Shown here: positions 9,632-20,192 of the stretch, in pieces
How the letters are laid out: every line of letters starts with the position of its first letter
How positions within the stretch are numbered: position 1 is the first letter of the stretch
Assembly (NCBI GenBank): GCA_958295665.1
Contig: OY282558.1
Span: 46,934,389-46,998,388 of the forward strand
Direction: 5' to 3'
DNA from: Tipula vernalis
Lineage: Eukaryota; Arthropoda; Insecta; Diptera; Tipulidae
Length of the DNA: 64,000 nucleotides
The notes under the pieces: model-generated
What the model was told of the DNA's origin: nothing
Seen by the model: only the letters and a program-made list of their open reading frames with translations
Databases searched by the model: none
Translations under genes and position numbers: made by a program

Positions 9632-9639
9632 TCCGATTG

Positions 9640-12100
9640 CGAGAAGACGACTAAAGGCAAGATGGTTGGCAAAACAAAATCAAAAGAATGCAGAATCTCA
9701 TCGTCTGTGACAAGAAACCGTCGAACAAGGAGTCATTACAGTTCTCACAGTAAACTTAGCTTCTCATCGTTTGACTCAAATATGTCAAAGTCAAGCTATT
9801 CGAGACGTGGCAGTAAATTTCTATGACCCCAAAGTTGAAGAGCATTATTGTGGTCCATTTAATGTCATCTGCCAATTTTGTAGAGCAAAACATTATCGGA
9901 CTGAACTTCCAACAGATCAGAAATTCATAGACCGCTGCAGAAAAGGTGAGCTTATGCCGCCTAACCCAGTACTCATAACAATGCTGTTTCATTCGCTTCA
10001 ATCGATGTGAAAATTATTAATTTGCCAGGACGGGACCCTTATGTAATTAATCCACACGGACAAACGTATCATCGCGAATCTTAATTGCTGACATTCTTCA
10101 CTAACTGGACCGTGTATTTCGTGTAAACAACCGACTGGCTCAAAGTTGTCAATTAATGAGAGATGTAGAGGCACAACAAGCTGCGCGCGCTGATGAAGCA
10201 GGTGAACTAATTCCTTTTGTGAGTTTGGCATTTATATAACGCTCCGACCTCAAATGAAATGGCTATGATATTTGTTAGCGAAGATGGCATGCCTCCTTTC
10301 CATCGAGACATCCACATTTATCCGAGAAATCCAGAAGATACTAATAAACAGTTTATAAATCTTAGAGTTTTGAGTCCTAATATGCACCTATGAAGTACGG
10401 ACTCGCCTTTTCTTATAGTGAATCCGGCTGGAAGCCGAATTGGCAATGTTAAAATTATGCAGGAGTTGTATTTAATCGAGTGCGAAACAACATCACCATG
10501 CTTCAATTTAAAGCTGCACTGACAGCTATTCGAGACGCCTAAATGAAATGGAATGTCAATATGTGCAAAGTTTGGCTCTCCAGATCTTTTTATAACGTTC
10601 ACTGCAAAGCTAGGTTGCCGTGAAATTCCTGAAAATTTGAGAGCTGGTGAGATATCTTCAGATCGAACGGATTTATTGGCGCGAGTTTTTAAAATCAAAT
10701 TCAACTCACACGTCTACAGCGCTGAAATTCCATCAGAAAGATGCAGATTCCATCAATGTGAGTGTCAAAGACGGAGAGCGTTTCTACTTACGAATTCTAC
10801 TTCTTCAAGTGCCTGGTGCAATCAACTTCGAAATTTCAAGTCAGCAGCAATGTCGCGAGGATTGCTTGTATCAAACGACGAGTGGGAGCATTATTTAACT
10901 GATACGGTGGTACTTACTTGATGCCTAAACAATTACGTGAAATATTCTACAATTCACATACATATTTTGTCTTCTGCTCAGCCTCTCAAACCTTGGCAAG
11001 TTCATTTAGACAATTTGACAATTGACTGTATGTGTTCATACTCTAAAGCTACACCAATCAACAAGGCGCTTCATAACATAAATTTCATTCTCAATCAACA
11101 TGGAATGCCATATTCAACTGTTGGATTACCGCAGTACCGCAAGAAAATCCTCGTGAAGAAAAAATCGATGATCAAGCTGAAGAAGCTCGACAAAGCAAAT
11201 GAATTCATCGAGAAGCTCAATGAGGCCCAATCCAACGTATATTTATCATGATAATGGTAGCAGTAGAGAACATGCATTAAAAGCAGAACTTGTTTTATCT
11301 TGACGGTCGCGGTGGCATGACAGGCAGACATTCATTTACAAAACATTGATGGTCTACTTCAAAGCCAGTGAAAAATCCTTTCGCGATTCGAAAGAACGAA
11401 CCCATAGCTGATTTAGCTGGCTGAGCGCCAGAAGCAAAGATTTGCTGCCTAAACATGAACCTTGCTGAAGAAAAAGTAAAAGTTTTAGTTGTCGGTGGTG
11501 ACTTTCGCCAGACATTGCCAATAGTGCCAAGAGGAACGCGCACAGAAACTTTGAGTGTTGTATTAAATCTAGCCCATTGTGGAGACTCTTCGATCAATCA
11601 TCAATATGTGTAGCGAAGGACAGGCGCACAACCAATGGCTATTGGATGTGGGATCTGGAAGTTTGTCTCAAATACCAAGAATTTTTAAAAAAGACATCAT
11701 TCAAATTCCAAGTGGAATGATCACAAACTCAAGATTTAATAACTAGTATTTTTGACAACATTCAGCAAATATCTGTTGAGGATTTCAACAAATGCTCAAA
11801 CCAACTAAATAAATCAAAAAATCATTGACATGATAGCCGGTGAAGCGCACATATAGCACCCCCAAGATCCCAATGACACTCTTCATTTCTCTATCGAATT
11901 TCTCAACGATCGATGCATCTTCTGAAAAAATGTGTACTGATGCCTGTCATTCCGGCGCAAGGCCAGTGCTTTTATCGCGTTGGAATTTACTTAAAGAAAG
12001 CCGTGTTCGCGCATGGCCGAATTGCGAACCAAGACAAGGTATACATTGAAGCAAATCCGCAGCAAGGACCATCACTTAATGATGTAAGATAATTTACTCC
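9640..12100 (+). pseudogene. Helitron replicase/helicase relic
   Basis: Helitron RepHel proteins drive rolling-circle transposition. Scattered frames preserve the family order. YCGPFNVICQFCRAKHYRTE and CRKGELMPP (9850-9965) match the N-terminal cysteine region. LAQSCQLMRDVEAQQAARA lies near 10140-10200. FGSPDLFITFTAK and SDRTDLLARVFK (10565-10690) belong to the Helitron-like N domain. FYLDGRGG is a damaged Walker A near 11295, and VKVLVVGGDFRQTLPIVPRG (11475-11535) the following Pif1 motif. QGQCFYRVGIYLKKAVFAHG (11960-12015) is the C-terminal helicase motif. Many stops and frameshifts interrupt it and the HUH nuclease motif is not visible. Confidence 0.8.
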
Positions 12101-12218
12101 CAATATATGTAGTATACGGGTGTCCGGATTTGGGATGCTGATCCGTCATGGGGTGATTCTTTGGTTCATTCTGAGAAACAAATCGTATGTGGAGGTGGGG
12201 TCCATTTTTGATATCCTT

Positions 12219-13881
12219 TGAGATACAGGGTGTTTAAAAAATTTGGTTCAGAAAAAAAGTACATCCAAATATTAAACTGTAACTTCCAAAATATTTATCG
12301 GAGAGCAACCAACTTAGTCTTATTTGGTTGGTAATCGTATAGGCTATTATTAAGGTTTAAGTGGTTATCTTGTATCTGCATCCGTTTGAGAGCTATGGTG
12401 ATTTAAAGTAAAAAAAAAAATATTTGTTTTTTATAAAATCGAGTTTTTCTCAAAAAAAAAACCGTTGTAATTTTTTCTTTTGTTTATTTAATTTTAATTT
12501 GTCATGATCTCCTCTACAATCCCTCAATACAAAGTTTGGGTCGAGGAGTTATAAAAGGTGCTCAAAATGTCCTCCTTGTGATTGAATACATGCTAATATT
12601 CGTTTAAGTATGCCTTTGGTTATTTCAATTCTTGGTAATTCTTCCCTTATCTGTTGTGCTGCTGTGTGTATTCGTTGTATAAGTTCTCCTTTTGGGGGAT
12701 CTTGCAGGCCAATGAATTGGACCATTTCTTCCAATCCAATTATTTGGATAATTTTCGTTAAAAAAATTCCTAACATTATTATGGTAGTGACAACATCAAA
12801 AAGGAGTGGCAAATCGTTTTGTAAAAATTGTAAATAACGTTCACCATTTAATCTAGGTGGTAATATGAATGGTCCAATTAATTTATCGCCAATTACACCA
12901 CCCCATACGTTTACACTGAATCGGTGCTGAATTGATATTTGTTTTTTCGAATGAGGATTTTCAGCAGCCCACGTGTGTAGATTGTGAAAGTTTGTTATGC
13001 CATCTCTTGTGAATTGAGATTCATCCGTCCATAGGATACGTTTCACAAAACTTGCATTGTCCAAATTCCTTTCCATCAACAAATTACAAAACTCCAATCT
13101 TGTAGTGCGGTCTATCGGTAATAGTTGTTGAACGGGTGTTGTATGGTATGGATGAAGATTCTCTTTGTGCAATACTTGATGAATTCGATAGCGAGAGACG
13201 TTTAATTGTAAAGCGAGCCTCCTTATGCTAATAGAAGGATTTGCTGTTACATTACGGATTATACCTTCGTCGACATCCAAATGGTTTGGTGAGACTGAAT
13301 GGGGCTCCGCCCGGGTATTCGATCTTGTTACGATATTTGGCAGTCTCCTATGAATATTTATAAATAATCTTGCGTCAGGAATGCGACGTGTTGGAAATCT
13401 GAGTTGATATTCATTGCGAGCTCGTGCTGCATTACCATCGCAAAATCCGTAAACAAAATGGATATCAATGTACTCCTCACCTGAGAACTGTGCCATTATA
13501 ATATTAATTTTATTAAATTAATTAAAATTTTGATTCACAACACTGATACAACACTAGATAATATCTCGAAACTAATGACTGAATCTGAAAATATTTAGTT
13601 TTTGGTTTTTTCGACATTTAAACAAATGAGTTGATAATCATCGCCTACTGTTTTACAGACCAAAATAAAATTGGTAAAATATTAACACTATAACATCTCT
13701 TAATTAGATTGAGAATAAACGGAATACGAAGAAAACTATGGCACGTGGGTACAAGTAATGTATTGGGGGATTGTAGAGGAGATCATGACAAACTAAAATT
13801 AAATAAACGATTTTATAAATAACAAATATTTTTTTTTTACTTTAAATCACCATAGCTCTCAAACGGATGCAGATACAAGAT
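12219..13881 (-). mobile_element. DUF4817 Tc1/mariner-type element with long inverted ends
   Basis: The left arm 12366-12533 and right arm 13765-13881 are inverted copies over most of their length (TCTTGTATCTGCATCCGTTT; TCATGATCTCCTCTACAATC). The left arm has about 50 extra bases. They enclose the transposase on the minus strand. ACAGGGTGTTTAAAAAA at 12229-12245 looks like the outer end on the left. No matching end follows 13881, so the right end is probably truncated. Confidence 0.7.
12549..13496 (-). pseudogene. Mariner-type transposase, internally deleted but open (315 codons)
   Basis: This would be a DDE/D transposase. The N-terminus (MAQFSGEEYIDIHFVYGFCD) is DUF4817, followed by a second HTH (SIRRLALQLNVSRYRIHQVL). 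The first catalytic Asp is in WTDESQFTRDG. After LQNDLPLLFDVV the segment that should contain the second Asp (the QxDGAPxH region) is missing. A stretch from about 12805 to 12700 then reads in the wrong frame; the alternative frame there shows NWIGRNGPIHWPARSP. The DLTPxDFFLW segment with the third acid is also missing. The end (GGHFEHLL) is normal. The family is usually somewhat longer. It is a deletion derivative with no catalytic ability. Confidence 0.8.
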
Positions 13882-13889
13882 ACAAATTC

Positions 13890-16800
13890 CGTCCTAGGAT
13901 GGGTTAATTTGAAATATTCAGTTTTGCCAATAGGTATTCCTAAGTATAAGCACTTCCTTAAAGGCCATCTAATTGGAGTTAGATGACCAGAATACAAAAC
14001 TAACTTGAGTGACATCTTAATCTTAGATTATAGATTTTAGATCAGACTTTCTAAAACCCTAAGTCTTCTACTCCTTACCTTTTGGGATGGTTTACGAAAT
14101 AGTGGACAAACGAGTAGACCAACTCGGTATTCCGATGTAATTGTTACATGTTATTATTCAAAAACTTCGTATAGAAAACCAAAATGAAAATTGAAAGAAA
14201 GAGCTTACTAAACTCGACTTAATCGGGACGCAACTACGAAAATATAAAAGTTAAACAATCCTGAACATTTCATAAAAATAAAAACAATAAAAACTCTTGA
14301 TAAATATCTTTCTTGTTATTTTACAAAATAAAATAATATTCATCAAAAATCCAACCAACAAAAAATAATTTCGTTTTGTATAGCCCTCCTACCACACAAA
14401 CATGGCAAAAAAAAAATGTAATTCTATTAAATACTTTCTTGGAGCTTTTTTGTTAGCGAACATAAATAAAAATAAAAAAATTTAGAGAAAACTTTGAGAA
14501 AATTGAAAACTTTTTTTTTTTGAAGTTTTGATAAATTTATTTATGGAATCGTTTGAATACATTTAACATATACAGAATACTTGAAAGATAAAACTTTTTG
14601 TGTAATGTTATTCATATTTATGAAAAAAAAAATAAAAATTTAAATACACATTTGGGTTGAAAATGGCTTGACTTATAGAATTTCGATTACATATTTGTAT
14701 ATTTCACACCATCGAACTATATGACTGCTCATTAAATTTTACACAAATTTTGACCACAATCGAACTCTTTATGTGAACCAAACCAAAACTTTGTGTCCAT
14801 CACAACAAAAAAAGTCATTAATCAACAATATGTAGTTTGCAAAAGTTATGATTCGAACTCTGATTTTATTTTATCAACTTTAACATACACCCATATATTG
14901 TACATACATACAGATAGATATACATAAATGTGTCTCATAAATCTAATCATTCTAATGGCCATATTATTATATAGAAAAGAATCTTCAATTTGATTTGAAA
15001 AATAACCCAAACATTTGTTCGAGTCAAAAATGAATTGAATTAAATTTTTTGTAATTTCCTATTCGATTAAATGGATCAAATCTCATTTTTTGTTGTTGTT
15101 GTTTTACTGTCGCAATGAGCGGAAGCATGGCAGCAAAAAATATGCTAATACCTAAAGCTTTATTTAACACACAACGACAGGATAATCTTTATTAAATTGG
15201 AATGGTATAATGTTATAAAATTGGCTTTTATCTGTTTGTATTAATAAATTATTTAAGTTGGTCAATGAGCGTATTTGATGTTATGTAACCTTGTAAGTCA
15301 ATAAAATTAAATCTGAAATCAAATCAAATAATATGTCAACGGGTTATATATTGATTAAGAAACCGTTTAAAATGATTGACATAATAATTCAATAACATCG
15401 TAATCCATCAAATTTACTTTCATGTTGAAAAGAATATAATAAAATATAGACGATACGTAAACTGAAAATTTTATCAGCTAAAATGAAAAAAAAAAAAAAA
15501 GGTTTTCCAAGTAAAAACCTTGAATACGGACATTCATACGGAAATTCCCAGAAATTTTCAGATTTTAACAAGATTACCCTTTGGAATATAATTTTACAAG
15601 ATTCCTCCAGAATTCCAAACATAATTTGATTTAAGCGAATTCCCATGGTGCTTACGAATAAGGAGTAACAAACAAACAAGATGTTTGTGATACATAGTGT
15701 ACGTCGCACATCTCAACGCTGGCGACATCTACAACCGAATCGCATCTACGCTAACTACGAATTAATTACCTTGCATCGTGCTACACTAAATCAACCGAGA
15801 TGACAGCTGATATTATGCATCATTCTCGTTTTTTCGCCATATTCTGATTGTGTTTTTTATTTGTTCATCATCTGGATTGTTCGCTGATTTATCAAAATAT
15901 TTTTTGCCGCACCGCCTTCATCTCCACATTTGGTCGTTCCAGTCCGCCTCAATAAATCACTGCCCGTTCAATCCGTTTTTTTTAACTCTTGTAGCCTCAA
16001 CATTAGACGATGTTCTAATTTAAACTACATTATCCATCGTAACCAAAGAGAACCAAGACTTCCTTGTCAGAACGTACCTGATTTCGGGATCGTAGGGAGT
16101 ACTAATTTTAACACTAATGTATTTCCGCCATGAGTGCTTATTTTCCGAGATATTTGAGTGTATCAGGTTAAAAAAATCACCCGGTATTATCTTGACTAAA
16201 CTCCACTAATATTGCTCTTGAATAGTTCCATTTTCCCAGGGAATAACTTTTATTCGAAAGATTTTGTAGAAAAAGAGAATTGTATGAGAATTGTGCCTTG
16301 ATGGGTGTGGCCAAAATCAAAAAAAAATGTTTGTACAAGCCGTACAGATCGCTCGTAACACACAGAGTAGGTAGTGAGCAATTTTTGTAGAGAGGAAGTT
16401 TTGACTTCAGTTGTGAGTGTGTGTGAGTATTAGTATGACTCTGAATGATGTGTTGTCTGTAAAAAATGATAGAAAAAAATCGACACTCGTAGCGCCCCTT
16501 TCCTTTGTTATTTATGAAAACAAAATATCTTTACTCACCCACTGGCCGGTGTGCATGAGACTGTATTGTTACGTTTTTGCCTTGTCAATTAAGGTTCTTA
16601 TCACTGGATTGTGAATAATACAAAATCAATTTAATTTATTACCAACGAATTTATTTAGTTAACACAAGAATTATTACAACACAGTTTATTAATAAAAATT
16701 CACAAAATCACTTTAAATAATTTTCACACAATTTTACTGTACAGTTATAAATTTTATTTCGCACTACAACTATTTTTATATCACTTTTTAATTACTTTTT

Positions 16801-17550
16801 AATCTTTACACTATCGCTTACCAAATACTAATAATCCAATTAGATCACGTTCGCCTTTTAATATACAGAAACCAAAATTCTAGAAAGCTCATGACTTTTC
16901 CAGGTAGAATAGCGTAGAAACATTTAGAACAATTTTTATCATGAAAAATTCCATTTTAGTACAGTTAGATATTGAGCTATTAATTTAACTTATTCTATTA
17001 CACACTAGGTGTCACCGTCACGGTATATTTATTTATAGGTTCGTGTTGGTAAGATAAAATTGTGAAATCTGAATTAATCCAAAATTATTTAGACGACCTC
17101 AGAAAATTCAAATATTCTCGAAACATATCATCTATCTAACTCAACATCCGGGATTTCAAAAGTTTGTGCTATATGCTTAATTCATCTCAAACTAGTCTCG
17201 ATTAATAAGAAAATTTTCGAATAATATCAAAAAATCTAAACAAATCTCGAATTAACATAAACAATTCTAAAAATCCTAGCAAATGTGAGATATGTGAGTC
17301 GGTAACACGACAAAAGACTGGGACCAAGTTGCTCCTAGTTCTTAGAGTGAAATAAAAACAGATTAAGAGTATATAGCGGCGTAAATACCGCCGGTGAGGA
17401 ACAAGTACGAGGCATCCAATTGCCCATATGCTTGGCAGATTTGATTGTGTCAAATAGTTTTATCTGGAATGCAAGGAAAATTATCTCAACAATAACAGGT
17501 TTTAATTTATTTAATTTAGCTACTAGTACATTTTGTTAAGCTACTGTATG
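13890..17550. other. AT-rich stretch without recognised genes
   Basis: Several short ORFs occur (for example 15389-15709 minus and 15930-16133 plus), but none shows a motif or family pattern. Long A and T runs are frequent. 15720-16140 is slightly less AT-rich than its surroundings, with no recognisable content. I see no gene here. Confidence 0.5.
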
Positions 17551-17563
17551 TTGCATTAAATAA

Positions 17564-18086
17564 TTGGTTGGTAGTAAATCCCTGGAACCTAGTTCTCATG
17601 AGACCAAAAGGCAAGAATTGCCTCGAGATACTACAACAAACGACCGTACGGACAGCTACAACACGATCATCTCCAGCAAAATTCATTCCCACATAGTTGG
17701 AATTGATATATGGAAGAATATGGAATATAACGGCTCGCCTAACGGATAAATTTCGGTTGATAGGTTCTTATATCGAGTAAAGCGCTTAGCAAGGAAGGAG
17801 TTGCAACAAGCTATGTTAGAACGTTTTAAAGATCGGAAATCGGAAACAATCACTTACTGCTATGCGACAAAAATCTAACGAGAGTATTATTGAGTTTCAT
17901 TCGGGAGTAATAGATGCAGCTCTGAATTTAATTTCACCCCTTTCTGAGTCAAATCTCTTCTTCGTATTGAAAAGAAATATGCGTAGCATATTGAGCTACA
18001 ATATAAAATTACTGGTCGATAAATTTCTTCAATATCTGTACTTGCGCTTCAATGTTTCGAAATTGAAGGTATTTGGAAACGGCTGA
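17564..18086 (+). pseudogene. LTR-retrotransposon gag relic
   Basis: The frame from 17564 reads to WKNMEYNGSPNG, then a TAA, then ISVDRFLYRVKRLARKELQQ, the start of a retrotransposon gag capsid region. A frameshift near 17860 leads to the next conserved block at 17862-18086 (SNESIIEFHSGVIDAAL, VLKRNMRSILSYNI), which resembles the C-terminal capsid helix region. No pol follows. The stretch QQAMLERFKDR lies just before the shift. Superfamily (Gypsy or other) is not certain. Confidence 0.55.
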
Positions 18087-18319
18087 GTTCTAACAGACCG
18101 AAAAAACACGTAACGCTTCGAGGAGTTAATATCCTGCCGGTAAAAATAGAGACCTGTGAATCAACTCAGCAACAACACGGTTTTGAGGTTCGAAGAAATC
18201 ATAACCCGCTCCATTCAATCGTGTTCCTTGCGACATGCAATATCTTTGTGAAATTTGTAGCATTTTGGTCAAAATTTATGTGTTAACTTTAAATTCCATT
18301 CGTGTCTAGAATAGAGGGG

Positions 18320-18445
18320 ATTGCAGTGGCAAAGAAAATTACCAAACAGGTTTAGCCAAAATTTGACACCGTTAGATTATTTTCTTTGGCGTTTTTTTGA
18401 AAAGCAAAGTGTATAGTAATGATCCACAGACAATTCAAGATCTTA
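18320..18445 (+). pseudogene. Mariner-type transposase C-terminal fragment
   Basis: LTPLDYFLW at about 18364-18392 is the conserved motif around the third acidic residue of mariner-like transposases. After a one-base frame change it is followed by LKSKVYSNDPQTIQDL, the normal continuation. Only about 40 codons remain. It lies directly after the gag relic, so two unrelated elements are juxtaposed. Confidence 0.6.
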
Positions 18446-18455
18446 ACCCAGCGTG

Positions 18456-18897
18456 AATGAGGTCGGGTATGTTATACCCAGATTATTCAATATCACCACA
18501 GTAGCGGGAGTTAAGAGAGTGCGAAGTGCAGTGTTTAGTTTAGCGTCGTGCCGGCGTCAGCGGGAGATACACGTGCGCCAAGGTGGCTGGGGTACGTCAC
18601 ACCCGACCTCGTAGTCGGTGTTATATTTTTGAGTTGACGGTAGGTTTAAGAGTTCCCGACAGGGGCGGGATGCAAAAGGGATTTTTCATCATCTGATTAA
18701 GATCGGTGATGAAGATGAACACATCTATAACCACCACCTACTATTCACAAGCGATGCTTTCCTCCACATAATCCAGTGGGCTAACGCCGACCCACTGGAT
18801 ATGCATCAGGTAGCGGCGTTTATCAGGGATATAGACCTAATGGCCGCAGTGCTCTGGGCAACGAACACCCTCCCTAAAAAAAAACAAAAAAAAAAGG
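18456..18897 (+). repeat. GC-richer retroposon-like segment with A-rich tail
   Basis: The segment is clearly less AT-rich than its neighbours and ends in an A-rich tail at 18876-18895 (AAAAAAAAACAAAAAAAAAA), which suggests reverse-transcribed RNA. Its last part, from about 18633, is open for roughly 80 codons (AKGIFHHLIKIGDEDEHIYN begins it, and VAAFIRDIDLMAAVLWATNT is near the end). I do not recognise the protein. It may be the 3' end of a LINE ORF or a chance frame. Confidence 0.4.
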
Positions 18898-18949
18898 TTA
18901 AGAGTTACAGTTATTTATAGTATCTTTGATTTATTTTTATGAAGAAAAT

Positions 18950-19045
18950 GAACGTCGGCTACAAGAATTATTAGAAAACTGTTCAAGTGCTAGAAATTTC
19001 GATTGATAGGTTTTTATATCGAGTAAAGCGCTTAGCAAGGGGGAA
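18950..19045 (+). pseudogene. Second gag fragment of the same family
   Basis: 18995-19040 differs from 17749-17794 at only about two positions and encodes the same SIDRFLYRVKRLAR stretch. It is preceded by codons reading QELLENCSSARN. The match ends at AAGG (19040), after which piggyBac-like sequence begins. It is a second copy or a duplicated piece of the gag relic at 17564. Confidence 0.6.
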
Positions 19046-19089
19046 CACCTGAAAATCTCCTCTGAGTTCCTGTTACTCCGAGAGCGAAA

Positions 19090-20108
19090 AAGAGATTGAC
19101 AACGTTTCTCAAAGAAGTGAAGAAACGGTATTTTGGATGATTCGGAAGAGCCGACATCTGCGTCGGTGGTTCCTACACAGTCATCTAACGTATGTACGTG
19201 GGTTTTTTTTTGTGCTTCGAAATGTGGTACAAAATGGATGAAAGATTGTTCTAGACAAAGCGTTCGTATTCGTAAAAGGTGCTGCAAAATTTGCCAAAAC
19301 AGAGATTGAAAGTTGGAGTCTCTTTATAACAAACCGTAAGTTGAATAATAAACTTTTACACAAAAATAATCAAATAAGGAATAAAAGGGAAACATGTTCA
19401 GAAAATAAAAAGCAGTACCACATGAAAGATGGAACTTTGAAGGATTTGCATGCATTTATGAGACTTTTTTATATAGCTGGCCTAAGCCGCTCAAACAGAC
19501 AAAACTTGAATGATTTGTGGCGTACAGATGGTACAGAAGTTGAAATCTTTCGAACTACAATGTGACTCCAGAGGTTTTACTTTCTCCAAAACTGTTTGAG
19601 ATTCGATGATAAGAACACCCGGAACCAAATAGAAAAGGTTGACAATCTAGCTGCTATAAGAGATATTTTTGATAATTTGGTTGAAAATATTCAAAAACAT
19701 TACATGCCTTCTGAGAACCTTACTATTAATGAGATGCTGTTATCTTTCCGAGGGCGATGTCCTTTCTGCGAATACATTCCAAACAAACCAGCCAAATATG
19801 GCATAAAAATACAAGCTCTTGTAAGAGGGAAAATAACCACCAGAGCCTTACTCTGATTAATAAAGCGTATGATATCGCAATCCGTTTGGTGGAACCAATA
19901 ACAAAACCAAACAGGAATTAGACGTTCAATAATTGGTTTACTAGTTAGTGTACTTGAGATTTTCAAAAAAAAGAACAGAAGTAAATAGCTGTCAATTTGG
20001 GTTCCAGAATGACATTAAATTGGTGTCCTACGTATTTAAAAAAAATTAAAGTTGTGCTGACCAATTGACAGGTGATAAAAGATCCGAAAATGATTACTTA
20101 TTAAAATA
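19090..20108 (+). pseudogene. piggyBac transposase relic, N-terminal two thirds
   Basis: piggyBac transposases cut and paste at TTAA. An acidic, serine-rich start (about 19130) leads to AKTEIESWSLFIT, LHAFMRLFYIAGLSRSNRQN and LAAIRDIFDNLVENIQKHYM, the DDE_Tnp_1_7 pattern. The first catalytic region reads TINEMLLSFRGRCPFCEYIP, where family members have TIDE, so Asp is replaced by Asn. The second region reads TFNNWFTS in place of TTDNWFTS, again Asn for Asp. Breaks include a TGA at 19562-19564 with a frame change and a further frameshift near 19850. The coding sequence is cut at 20108 by the LINE and resumes at 23190. Confidence 0.8.
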
Positions 20109-20192
20109 GTAATAGTAATAGTAATAGTAATATTTTATTAAAATGTTAAATAAGCCTAAGCTTTTGAATAACAATCATATTTACAAATATTA

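Noticed and set aside
15389..16133. ORFs of 106 and 67 codons as possible host genes
   Set aside because: No motif, no codon pattern, and they lie in A/T-run-rich DNA.
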